Source: Anaerofilum sp.
GTDB taxonomy: Bacteria > Bacillota > Clostridia > Oscillospirales > Ruminococcaceae
Reading direction: 5' to 3'
Assembly: GCA_020024115.1 (NCBI GenBank)
Contig: JAHHUF010000084.1
Span: forward strand, 1 to 7,715
Length of the DNA stretch: 7,715 nucleotides
Shown: one piece after another, positions 1 to 6,549 of the stretch
How the letters are laid out: each line of letters starts with the position of its first letter
How positions within the stretch are numbered: position 1 is the first letter of the stretch
Translations under genes and position numbers: made by a program
The notes under the pieces: model-generated
The model's database searches: none
The model's input: only the letters and a program-made list of their open reading frames with translations
What the model was told of the DNA's origin: nothing

Positions 1-17
1 GAAACTAAACCAATAGG

Positions 18-54
18 AAAAGGCTTACACTTGATGCAAATGTGTAAGCCTTTT
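18..54. terminator. Bidirectional intrinsic terminator at the end of the kinase pseudogene
   Basis: A 13-bp perfect inverted repeat (18-30 with 42-54; arm AAAAGGCTTACAC) encloses an 11-nt loop. The arms end in runs of A on the left and T on the right, so the hairpin would be followed by a short U-tract when read from either strand. On the minus strand it lies 10 bases past the ancestral kinase stop codon (64-66), where that gene's terminator is expected. It could also end a plus-strand gene located left of the window. Confidence 0.8.
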
Positions 55-63
55 GTATGTTCA

Positions 64-2494
64 TTATGGAAGCAGTTTTTTGAATGTTTGTTCAAAGATA
101 GCAAAGTTAATGGGTTTTGCAATATGAGCATTCATTCCAGATTGTTGTATCTGTGCAATATCTTCTGAAAATGCGTTTGCAGTTACCGCAATGATGGGAA
201 TTTTTTTGCGTCTGAACGGTTCAAAGGACGAATTGCTTTGGCTGCATCACAGCCACCCATTACAGGCATCTGTATATCCATCAAAATTAAATCAAAGTGA
301 TTTTCGGGATTGTTTTTGAAAAGCTGCACAGCCTCTTTGCTGTTCCATGCTTGCTCTACTTCAAACTTGTGCAGTTGCAGCAATTCGGTTGTGATTTCCA
401 TGTTGATTTCATTATCCTCTGCAAGAAGAACACGATAGCCGGACATATCCTCGAAAGAAAGTGTTTTGTGGTCGTTTGAACAATCAACATCCGACAGATT
501 GCTGATACACAAAGGCAGAGTGATGGTGACGGTGGTGCCTTTGCTCAATTCACTGTCCATCTGAATTTGTCCATCCATTTGTGTAATCAAATCTTTGGTG
601 ATGGTCATTCCAAGACCGGTTCCAACAATATTGGATTCGGCAAAACGGACTTCTCGTTCAAATGAGGTGAATAGTTTTTCTAAAAATTCTTTGCTCATTC
701 CAAAACCATCGTCTTGGACAATAAATTGAAATTTTTTGTATTTGCTGTTTGTGTCACTAAATTCCGATACTAAAAATGAATGGTGGAGCCTTTTTTGGAA
801 TACTTAAAAAAATTTGACAAAATATTGTTTAATACCTGCTGAATACGCCGCCAATCCCCCAAAACCGCTTTATCTGGAAAATTAAATTGTGTAATCAACT
901 GCTTTTTCTCATTGCTTGCTTGAATTTGTAAAATTTCGCAGAGTTCTTGCAGTTTTTTCTCCAAATTAAAAGGAGTGGTAAAAGTTTCAAGTTTGCCCTG
1001 TTCAGTTTGGAAATTTCTAAAATATCATTGATTAAATTCAAAAGCTGTTGGCTGGAGGAAAGGATTTTTTTGAGAGAATCTTTTGTTTTTTCAGGGGAGC
1101 CAACACACTCAAGAGTCAAACGGGAAAGACCAATGATACCATTGAGTGAGGTGCGCATATCGTGGGACATATTGGAGAAAAAGCGGTTTTTGGATTCTGC
1201 CATTTGGTTGACCGAATTCAAAGAATTTTGCAGCAATTCTATTCGTGCAAGTTCTTGCTTTTTTGAGGTGTTTACATCGCTAAAACACAAAACAACTTTT
1301 CCGCTATGCAAGGATTCGTCATACAGCATTTGAATGTGTGCCCAACAATACTCATTATTAAACAGTCGTTTGAAGTCACCGCCAAAATTATGAACACATT
1401 TGTTTTTTAATTCTGTCATATTTTCGATGGAAAATGCTTTGATGAAATCAGGATAAAAATCAGGGTAGATAATATCCTCTAATACTTTTGTAAAAAGAGA
1501 ATAATCACCTTTCACAGGGAGTTTGCGAAAGAGCATAGTAGGAGTTGCCCAAAACAGCAAGTGTACCGTTGTATAAACGCAATTTTTGGGGATAGAACAA
1601 ATTGCGGAACATATATACAGCCAGAAAAACACCAAATACAACCAAAATAATAAAGAATGGTTGCCAAATACGGTTGCTTTCTGCTAAGAGAGTGGAATAG
1701 GGAATGGTTACAATGGAATACCAGCCGTTTTCCATTTCATAAAAATAAACACCACATTTTTTTGGTCTAACCCATAGGTGTAGGATAGGGCAGAGGTGTG
1801 TTTTACATCAAGAATTTTATGGTAAAGGTTTAAAACATGGTTGCCTGTATAGTCTGGTGCATAGAGCTTGCTTAAAACACCATATAATAATTTGCCTTTG
1901 GAATCACACATAAAATAATTGCTGTTTTTGGGAAGTTCAGCAGTGGAATTGACAGAGGAGATGCTGTTGAAATATAAATCAATGGCAACCACATCTTCAG
2001 TGCCTAATACTTTTTTGGCAATGGTGATGACGGGATTTTGAAAATACTTATCCATATAAGTATCTGTAAAAATTGTTTTTCCCCATGCATCAATTGCTTG
2101 TTAATACCATGCTTGGGTATAGGGGTTGTGATATTGTTGGCTTTTTGAATTGATTGCAGAAACAATATTGCCATTGATTGCAGCATAGATATCCATATCT
2201 GCAATAATAGGAATGTTATTTAAAGGAAACATATAGTTCTGTATCCATCGGGAAAGGTTTTGAGGGCGTGATTCTTTTCTCAGCTCAATTTCAAGCTGGT
2301 CTAATAGTTGAATAAAAGGTTGAATTTGATTCGTTTCTTCCAATGTAAGGCGATGGGAAGTTTCAACGCCAACCACTTTGTGCGCTTTTCAGCAAACTTT
2401 GCTACATACGAATAACATTGAAAATTGTGATGCAGCTTAAAATGACTGCAAGGATAATAGGGAGAAGCCACCATTTTTTGTTGGTTTGGTTTAT
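64..2494 (-). pseudogene. Decayed hybrid sensor histidine kinase (dCache-like sensor, PAS-like, HisKA, HATPase, receiver)
   Basis: Joining minus-strand frames rebuilds one hybrid kinase of about 810 codons. In order it has a TM helix (WWLLPIILAVIL, near 2410-2470), an extracytoplasmic region of roughly 220 residues ending in NGWYSIVTIP as in dCache sensors, a second TM helix (near 1610-1670), a PAS-like region, a HisKA H-box (SHDMRTSLNG, His codon 1162-1164), an HATPase with an N-box-like NILSN, DDGFGM and GTGLGM, and a C-terminal receiver (LLAEDNEIN, acceptor Asp codon 276-278 in LMDIQMPVMGG, Lys in AKP). It would have sensed an external ligand and passed phosphate from His to its own Asp. 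It is broken. The likely start (2492-2494) reads ATA behind a good AAGGA site. In-frame stops lie at 2402-2404 (TAG) and 2101-2103 (TAA). The frame shifts near 2377-2384, 1757-1763, 1528-1530, 1001-1003, 772-776 and 201-207. Domain homology still reads through to the true stop at 64-66. Family identity is strong; the ligand and partner are unknown. Confidence 0.93.
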
Positions 2495-2551
2495 ATAAAA
2501 AATCCTTTTTGTTTTAAAATAGAACAACAATAGTTTTGTCTGTTTTTTTAG

Positions 2552-2580
2552 AATATAACACATTTGATATCTGATTGCAA
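2552..2580 (-). promoter_or_regulatory. Promoter of the kinase pseudogene
   Basis: Read on the minus strand there is a -35 box TTGCAA (2575-2580), a 17-nt spacer and a -10 box TATATT (2552-2557). Transcription would start near 2545, about 50 nt before the presumed start codon, with an AAGGA ribosome site at 2503-2507 placed 8 nt from it. The promoter begins immediately beyond the tRNA-Asn terminator, so the kinase was an independent unit. Both boxes look intact although the gene is dead. Confidence 0.6.
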
Positions 2581-2581
2581 C

Positions 2582-2610
2582 AAAAAAGGGAATGCACTTT
2601 GCATTCCCTT
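2582..2610 (-). terminator. Intrinsic terminator of tRNA-Asn
   Basis: On the minus strand a 9-bp perfect stem (2588-2596 with 2600-2608; arm GGGAATGCA on the plus strand) has a 3-nt loop and is followed by a run of six T (2582-2587). Two further A-T pairs can extend the stem. It starts right after the CCA end of the tRNA and is a textbook rho-independent terminator for it. Confidence 0.9.
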
Positions 2611-2611
2611 G

Positions 2612-2687
2612 TGGCGCCTCTTGTTGGGCTCGAACCAACGACCTACGGATTAACAGTCCGGCGCTCTACCGACTGAGCTAAAGAGGC
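2612..2687 (-). tRNA. tRNA-Asn (anticodon GTT), CCA end encoded
   Basis: The minus strand folds as a complete cloverleaf of 76 nt. The acceptor stem is perfect (GCCTCTT with AAGAGGC), the D-arm is GCTC/GAGC around AGTCGGTA, the anticodon loop CTGTTAA gives GTT, and the T-arm is GTTGG/CCAAC around TTCGAGC. A discriminator G and genomically encoded CCA (2612-2614) follow. The top pair of the anticodon stem (positions 27-43) is a C-U mismatch; E. coli tRNA-Asn has only a weak G-U there, so this is not alarming. The tRNA decodes AAC and AAU. It has its own promoter and terminator and stands alone. Confidence 0.97.
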
Positions 2688-2728
2688 ATATTTTGTTTGT
2701 TGGCAGCCACTGGCTGACTGCAAAAAAT

Positions 2729-2757
2729 AATATAACATACTTTTTTTGAAATTGCAA
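2729..2757 (-). promoter_or_regulatory. Promoter of tRNA-Asn
   Basis: On the minus strand a -35 box TTGCAA (2752-2757) and a -10 box TATATT (2729-2734) are separated by exactly 17 nt. The start would fall near 2722, giving a leader of about 35 nt before the mature tRNA 5' end at 2687. The leader contains the near-palindrome CAGCCACTGGCTG (2704-2716). Confidence 0.6.
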
Positions 2758-2807
2758 TAGGAAATTTGAAAAAAAGTAAAAATAAATTTTTAATCGACAG
2801 CTTATAC

Positions 2808-2837
2808 TTGACGGAAAGTTGAAAAAAGCGTTATAAT
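2808..2837 (+). promoter_or_regulatory. Promoter of cysS
   Basis: A -35 box TTGACG (2808-2813) and a perfect -10 box TATAAT (2832-2837) lie 18 nt apart, so transcription should start near 2844 and leave a leader of about 76 nt before the cysS ATG. The promoter is divergent from the tRNA-Asn promoter, with about 50 bases between the two -35 boxes. Confidence 0.65.
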
Positions 2838-2848
2838 TACTGAAAATA

Positions 2849-2896
2849 TGCAGAAAAAATGCCGCTTTATAATGGAATATATCCATTTTTTTTGCA
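2849..2896 (+). promoter_or_regulatory. Candidate switching leader structure of cysS
   Basis: Two helices in the cysS leader exclude each other. A small hairpin (2871-2876 with 2882-2887, AATGGA/TCCATT, 5-nt loop) is followed at once by six T (2888-2893), the form of a weak intrinsic terminator. A longer helix pairs 2849-2861 (TGCAGAAAAAATG) with 2884-2896 (CATTTTTTTTGCA), 13 pairs with one G-U, and would use up the 3' arm of the small hairpin. This looks like an antiterminator/terminator pair, but it is AT-rich and may be chance. I see no T-box signature, and the leader is too short for one. Confidence 0.25.
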
Positions 2897-2919
2897 GAAT
2901 ACAAAAGGAGAACCTTTTT

Positions 2920-4314
2920 ATGAATATTTTTAATACACTAAGTCGCCAGAAGGTGCCTTTTATCCCTATGAAAGAGGGAGAATACAAAATCTATGTGTGT
3001 GGCCCTACTATTTATAATTATATCCATATTGGAAATGCTCGCCCTATCATTGTGTTTGACACCCTGCGCCGCTATTTGGAATATCAGGGAAATAAAGTAA
3101 CCTATGTAAGTAATGTAACAGATATTGATGATAAACTAATCAAAACTGCACAGCAAGAAAACACAACCGTAGCAGCAGTGGCAAGCAAATATGAAAAAGA
3201 ATATCTGAAAGATTCTCAGGGGCTGAATGTCAAGCCTTTGTCTGCGATGCCTCGTGCAACCGAGCATATTCAAGAGATTTTGGACATTGTTGCCGATTTA
3301 ATTGAAAAAGGCTATGCTTATGTGGCAAGAAATGGCGATGTTTATTTCAGAACCAAAAAATTTGAGGATTATGGCAAGCTGAGCCACTTGGTGATGGAAG
3401 ATTTGGAGGCAGGCAACCGTGAACTGCGCAGCCGTATGGATGATGACCTAAAAGAAGACCCCACCGACTTTGCTGTTTGGAAAGCTGCCAAACCGGGTGA
3501 GCCTGCATGGGAAAGCCCCTATGGAATGGGGCGTCCGGGCTGGCATATCGAGTGTAGTGCAATGGTACGCAGCCATCTGGGTGAAACCATTGATTTGCAT
3601 TGCGGTGGACAGGATTTGGTATTCCCTCATCACGAAAATGAGATTGCACAGTCTGAGTGTGCAAATGGATGCACCTTTGCGCATTATTGGATGCACAATG
3701 CGTTTTTGAATATTGATAACCATAAAATGAGCAAAAGTGCAGGAAACTTCTTTACTGTGCGTGAAATTGCCGAGAAGTATGGCTATGAGCCGATTCGCTA
3801 CTTTATGCTGACCGCACAATACCGCACACCATTGAACTATACCATCGAATTGATTGAATCCTGTAAATCCAGTTTGGAGCGTTTGTATACCTGCCGTGAA
3901 AATTTGGATTTTGCCATTAAAAACGCAGCCGATGGCAGCAATATCATTGTAGCAAAAGCTGCAGAAGCAAAGGTGAAATTTAACGCTGCAATGGATGATG
4001 ACCTCAACACAGCCGATGCACTGGGCGTTTTGTTTGAGTTTGTGAAAGAAATCAATACACTTTCTGCTGGTTCTGCAAAGCAGTCCTTGAAGGAGGCAGC
4101 AAAGGTGTTTGATGAAATTACAGGTGTATTGGGTATTTTGTACAACCGAAACAAAGATGAAGTTCCAGCAGAGGTTATGGAATTGGTAGAAAAGAGAGCG
4201 GTTGCCAAAAAAGAAAAGAATTGGGCGCTGGCTGATGAAATGCGTGCAAAAATCGGAGAAATGGGTTGGGCAGTAGAGGATACCCCGCAGGGCCCCAAAG
4301 TTGTTAAAAAATAA
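2920..4314 (+). CDS. cysS: Cysteinyl-tRNA synthetase
   Basis: This class I enzyme charges tRNA-Cys with cysteine, using ATP, in the cytoplasm. The 464-residue product has the usual length for the family. Visible motifs are the Rossmann-fold HIGH variant HIGN (36-39) in CGPTIYNYIHIGNARP, the KMSKS loop (269-273), and the zinc-site residues Cys27, Cys212 (GWHIECSAM), His237 and Glu241 (FPHHENE). These specify CysRS rather than the related MshC. The C-terminal third is the helical and anticodon-recognition region ending in a basic tail. The start at 2920 is preferred over the in-frame ATG at 2848 because AAGGAG (2905-2910) lies 9 nt before it and the first conserved residues follow directly. The upstream ATG would put 24 unconserved residues in the leader. 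It is expressed from its own promoter and may be cotranscribed with the membrane protein 61 bases downstream. Confidence 0.97.
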   Translation: MNIFNTLSRQKVPFIPMKEGEYKIYVCGPTIYNYIHIGNARPIIVFDTLRRYLEYQGNKVTYVSNVTDIDDKLIKTAQQENTTVAAVASKYEKEYLKDSQGLNVKPLSAMPRATEHIQEILDIVADLIEKGYAYVARNGDVYFRTKKFEDYGKLSHLVMEDLEAGNRELRSRMDDDLKEDPTDFAVWKAAKPGEPAWESPYGMGRPGWHIECSAMVRSHLGETIDLHCGGQDLVFPHHENEIAQSECANGCTFAHYWMHNAFLNIDNHKMSKSAGNFFTVREIAEKYGYEPIRYFMLTAQYRTPLNYTIELIESCKSSLERLYTCRENLDFAIKNAADGSNIIVAKAAEAKVKFNAAMDDDLNTADALGVLFEFVKEINTLSAGSAKQSLKEAAKVFDEITGVLGILYNRNKDEVPAEVMELVEKRAVAKKEKNWALADEMRAKIGEMGWAVEDTPQGPKVVKK

Positions 4315-4323
4315 TAGAATGGT

Positions 4324-4355
4324 TTTGCCCTGTATTGGTTATGATACAGGGCAAA
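4324..4355 (+). terminator. Hairpin between cysS and the SdpI-like gene, possible leaky terminator
   Basis: A perfect 12-bp stem (4324-4335 with 4344-4355; arm TTTGCCCTGTAT) has an 8-nt loop and starts 9 bases after the cysS stop. Only three T follow (4356-4358), so termination is probably partial. It may instead protect the 3' end of the cysS transcript or set the ratio between cysS and the downstream gene. Confidence 0.5.
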
Positions 4356-4375
4356 TTTGCTGCGAAGGAGAAAAA

Positions 4376-4759
4376 ATGAATCAAATTGAAGTGATGTTTG
4401 TTTTTTTGTCGATTTTGCCAATCATTGTACTTTTGTATGGTGTGAAATCATGGCGCAAACCTGTGCAGTGGGGCAAAAATATGCGTGGGGGATATCATTC
4501 TCGTCGTGCTGACAAAACCCCGGAACATTGGATGTTTGCACAGATGGAATATGCAAGATTGAATATTAAAACAGGTGCTATATGGAGTGTGATTGGTATT
4601 GTTCAATTGGTGCTGTGGAAGATGAAGCTGCTGTCTGCACCAATTGGAGTTGGAGCAGGGCTTGTGGAATGTGTTGTCTATTATATTGCTGCTAGATGGC
4701 TTATGGAGCAAAAATTGTCCAAACGGTTCGATGAATCCGACGCATTGCTGGGGAGATAA
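4376..4759 (+). CDS. Small SdpI-like integral membrane protein
   Basis: A 127-residue protein with three hydrophobic stretches (about 5-22, 65-81 and 88-108). Between the first and second is a basic, aromatic loop, GYHSRRADKTPEHWMFAQ (residues 39-56). This matches the form of the GYR-x-x-S-x-K-x-x-E-x-W-x-x-A signature in the C-terminal half of SdpI-family proteins. In Bacillus SdpI gives immunity to the SdpC toxin, but many family members have no known role, and no sdpC or sdpR partner is visible here, so I assign only family likeness. The start at 4376 has GAAGGAG (4364-4370) 5 nt upstream; the in-frame ATG at 4301 lies inside cysS and lacks a site. It sits 61 bases after cysS with only the 12-bp hairpin between, so cotranscription is likely. 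A strong terminator follows. Confidence 0.75.
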   Translation: MNQIEVMFVFLSILPIIVLLYGVKSWRKPVQWGKNMRGGYHSRRADKTPEHWMFAQMEYARLNIKTGAIWSVIGIVQLVLWKMKLLSAPIGVGAGLVECVVYYIAARWLMEQKLSKRFDESDALLGR

Positions 4760-4763
4760 GAAT

Positions 4764-4803
4764 AAAAAGGTGCAGATGTTTTCAACAATGTCTGCACTTT
4801 TTT
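4764..4803 (+). terminator. Intrinsic terminator after the SdpI-like gene
   Basis: GTGCAGA (4770-4776) pairs with TCTGCAC (4791-4797), the loop can add TGTT/AACA pairs, and six T follow (4798-4803). A run of A before the stem pairs with the T-run and could let it work weakly on the other strand. It begins about 10 bases after the stop codon at 4757-4759. Confidence 0.85.
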
Positions 4804-5031
4804 CTTTTGGAAATAAAAATCACTGTACACAAATCCCCAAGTTTCACGGATTGTTTGGGGGTATAATGAGAAAGCTGCCTGAGGGTGTAAAGGTGAAGCC
4901 GAAGCAAGATTGCATAAGGGTTGCCTTGATTGCCAAACCTGATGTAAGCTGAGAATCAATTGAAAGACTCAAAAATTAAAGAAAACACAATGAATAGCAA
5001 AAACAGATGAGTAGTTTTGGGCGGAAAATGA
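4804..5031. other. Intergenic stretch without a supported gene
   Basis: I find no gene here that I can defend. A 28-codon plus-strand frame (4866-4952, beginning MRKLPEGVKV) has a GGGGG run 4 nt before its ATG, but it shows no recognisable family and may be chance. The minus-strand frame at 4681-4959 has no ribosome site, crosses the terminator and overlaps the SdpI-like gene, so I treat it as spurious. TATAAT at 4862-4867 has no convincing -35 partner. The motif GAGAATCAATTGAAAGA (4951-4967) recurs in interrupted form at 5160-5183. Confidence 0.4.
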
Positions 5032-5060
5032 TTGAAAAATATTCTTTTAAAGAGTAAAAT
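5032..5060 (+). promoter_or_regulatory. Candidate promoter of the 3D-domain gene
   Basis: A -35 box TTGAAA (5032-5037) and a -10 box TAAAAT (5055-5060) are spaced by 17 nt. A start near GGG at 5064-5066 would leave a leader of about 305 nt before the 3D-domain gene and place a 12-bp hairpin at the very 5' end of the transcript. It is the best-spaced pair I found in this AT-rich gap, but such pairs arise easily by chance here. Confidence 0.4.
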
Positions 5061-5068
5061 TATGGGAA

Positions 5069-5099
5069 AAATAGCTTTTTATACAACAAAAAGCTATTT
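5069..5099. repeat. 12-bp inverted repeat at the 5' end of the 3D-gene leader
   Basis: AAATAGCTTTTT (5069-5080) and AAAAAGCTATTT (5088-5099) are perfect inverted copies around the 7-nt loop ATACAAC. On the plus strand no T-run follows, so a 5' stabilising stem-loop fits better than a terminator. On the minus strand the stem runs into TTTTT, so it could end minus-strand transcription entering the gap. Confidence 0.5.
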
Positions 5100-5270
5100 G
5101 GCTTAGATTGTGAATCTTGCGTGAAAACAGAGGATTGTATCGTGATTACAAGCATAAAAGAGAATCAACGAGCAATTGAAAGATGAATGCACGGAATGGT
5201 TAAATCAGGCGAAATGTGCTGAAATCAACGGTGAAATCAGGTTTGACCATCAAAGCATCATCTGGTAAAA

Positions 5271-5334
5271 TGCCAAAAGTGCTTATTTTGGCACTTCTTT
5301 GAAAGCAGGTGCCATCCGGTGTGCAGACGGATGG
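5271..5334 (+). promoter_or_regulatory. Hairpin cluster just upstream of the 3D-domain gene
   Basis: TGCCAAAA (5271-5278) pairs with TTTTGGCA (5286-5293) around a 7-nt loop. An alternative stem AAGTGC/GCACTT overlaps it. A second hairpin pairs CCATCCG (5312-5318) with CGGATGG (5328-5334). They end 27 bases before the AGGAG site of the gene. I do not recognise a known riboswitch class; in particular the conserved blocks of the c-di-AMP (ydaO) element, which precedes some cell-wall genes, are not apparent. This may be a structured leader of unknown kind. Confidence 0.3.
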
Positions 5335-5371
5335 GAGTATGCCAAATCTGTACATTACGTTAGGAGTTTGT

Positions 5372-6412
5372 ATGACAAAATTCACAGAGCATTTAAGAAG
5401 GCGCTGGCTTGCCATTCCGGCAAGAGTTTGGGCGTGTCTGCTCACCCTGTGCTGTCTGTCGCTAACCCTTTGTGCGTTAGTTCTTTCAATCAATGTTGTT
5501 TATGTATCCGATTCTCAAGGCAATCGCCGTATGTTGGTGACTGCTGTCAGCAACCCTGAGCAATTGATGGAAATGTCAGGAATTTTGGCAGAAGAAGAGG
5601 ATGATGTGTACTACACAGCTTATAACGGGAATCTTGCAAGCCTGAATATTCAAAAAGCCTTTCCTGTGTATATTCATGTTGATGGCACTTTGCAGAGTGT
5701 CAAAATGTCGGCAGGAACTGTAAAGCAGGCTTTGGCAGAAGCAGGAATTGAGCTGAGTGAGCATGACTATACCGAACCTTCTCTCCATACCCCTGTGGAG
5801 GAGGGCATGGAGATTGAAGTGCATCGAGTACAGTATTTGGATAGCCATACAGAAGAAAGTATTCCCTTTGAGACAGAATATCGCTACACCAGCTTGTACC
5901 ACCGCCGCAAAGGCACCTCTGTTGTGCTGCAGCAAGGACGAGAGGGAAAAGATGTTGTCACTACTCGCTCCCGTGTTGTTAATGGAGAGGTGGAGTCCAG
6001 CAATGTAGTGAGCGTAGAACGAACCATTGAACCACGGAATGCAATTATTAAAGCATATAAAGCAGGTGCACCTGTAAGTGATATGCAAGGGCCTGAGATT
6101 GTGAACGGAGCCCCTGCAAATTACACCCGTGTGCTGACAGGTCGTGCAACTGCCTATTCCGGCAAAGGCCGTGGCGCCAGTGGGCTGGGCTTGTATGAGG
6201 GAACAGTTGCAGTTGACCCAAATGTAATTCCTTATGGTACAAAAATGTATATCACATCCACAGACGGAAAATTTGTGTATGGCTATGCCATCGCAACCGA
6301 TACAGGAACAGCGCTGCGAGATGGTCAAGTATTGGTGGATTTGTTTTTTGAAAGCCACGCCGATGCTTTGACCGCAGCTGTTCATGAGGTGAATGTGTAT
6401 ATTGTGGGATAA
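5372..6412 (+). CDS. Membrane-anchored DUF348-G5-3D domain protein, probable peptidoglycan-active enzyme
   Basis: The 346-residue product has a basic N-terminus and one TM helix (about 20-44) that should anchor it with the rest outside the membrane. It continues with a DUF348 repeat (about 90-150, FPVYIHVDGTLQSVKMSAGTV), a G5-like adhesion domain (about 150-227) and a C-terminal 3D domain (about 254-346). The three aspartates that name the 3D fold are present: Asp282 (AVDPNVIPYG), Asp310 (AIATDTG) and Asp323 (LVDLFF). 3D domains share the double-psi barrel of MltA-type lytic transglycosylases, and this architecture resembles YabE/RpfB-like proteins of Firmicutes. A role in cleaving or remodelling peptidoglycan is therefore likely but inferred. 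The start at 5372 is chosen because AGGAG (5362-5366) lies 5 nt upstream and the basic residues plus TM helix follow. The in-frame ATG at 5309 would read through a leader hairpin. It appears monocistronic, with a long leader and a strong terminator downstream. Confidence 0.9.
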   Translation: MTKFTEHLRRRWLAIPARVWACLLTLCCLSLTLCALVLSINVVYVSDSQGNRRMLVTAVSNPEQLMEMSGILAEEEDDVYYTAYNGNLASLNIQKAFPVYIHVDGTLQSVKMSAGTVKQALAEAGIELSEHDYTEPSLHTPVEEGMEIEVHRVQYLDSHTEESIPFETEYRYTSLYHRRKGTSVVLQQGREGKDVVTTRSRVVNGEVESSNVVSVERTIEPRNAIIKAYKAGAPVSDMQGPEIVNGAPANYTRVLTGRATAYSGKGRGASGLGLYEGTVAVDPNVIPYGTKMYITSTDGKFVYGYAIATDTGTALRDGQVLVDLFFESHADALTAAVHEVNVYIVG

Positions 6413-6480
6413 ATTTTGATTCAAACCGCATGGATAGAGTGAGCATCAAATTTTGCGGTATTTGTAAGACAGACAGATTG

Positions 6481-6526
6481 AAAAAAACAGGTTGTTGCTA
6501 TACAAAAAGGTGACACCTGTTTTTTT
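6481..6526. terminator. Bidirectional intrinsic terminator after the 3D-domain gene
   Basis: AAAAAAACAGGT (6481-6492) and ACCTGTTTTTTT (6515-6526) are perfect 12-bp inverted copies around a 22-nt loop, with A-runs and T-runs at the outer ends. Although it lies about 70 bases past the stop codon, it is the clearest terminator for the 3D-domain transcript. A weaker stem (CAAACCGCA 6422-6430 with 6454-6464, two-base bulge) lies between the stop codon and this element. Confidence 0.8.
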
Positions 6527-6549
6527 ATTGAAAAATTGCACTTAAAAAC

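Noticed and set aside
1708..2376. The separate open pieces of the kinase as individual small genes
   Set aside because: They join into one known architecture in order, without individual ribosome sites; each end coincides with a stop or frame break in the rebuilt gene.
2402..2638. A 78-codon minus-strand frame starting inside tRNA-Asn
   Set aside because: Its first part covers the tRNA, its terminator and the kinase promoter. Only its last 31 codons are real, being the N-terminus of the kinase pseudogene.
2844..2919. T-box riboswitch upstream of cysS
   Set aside because: The leader is only about 76 nt and I see no T-box antiterminator sequence or specifier-loop arrangement.
3347..3819. Minus-strand and alternative plus-strand open frames inside cysS
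   Set aside because: They lie wholly inside a strongly supported gene, lack ribosome sites and show no recognisable domains; they are shadows of the cysS coding frame.
4681..4959. A 92-codon minus-strand frame overlapping the SdpI-like gene and its terminator
   Set aside because: No ribosome site, no recognisable domain, and it runs through a clear plus-strand gene end and terminator.
5576..6424. A 282-codon minus-strand open frame opposite the 3D-domain gene
   Set aside because: The plus-strand frame has clear DUF348, G5 and 3D signatures and a ribosome site. The opposite frame has an odd His/Cys/Ile-rich composition typical of antisense translation and no domain.
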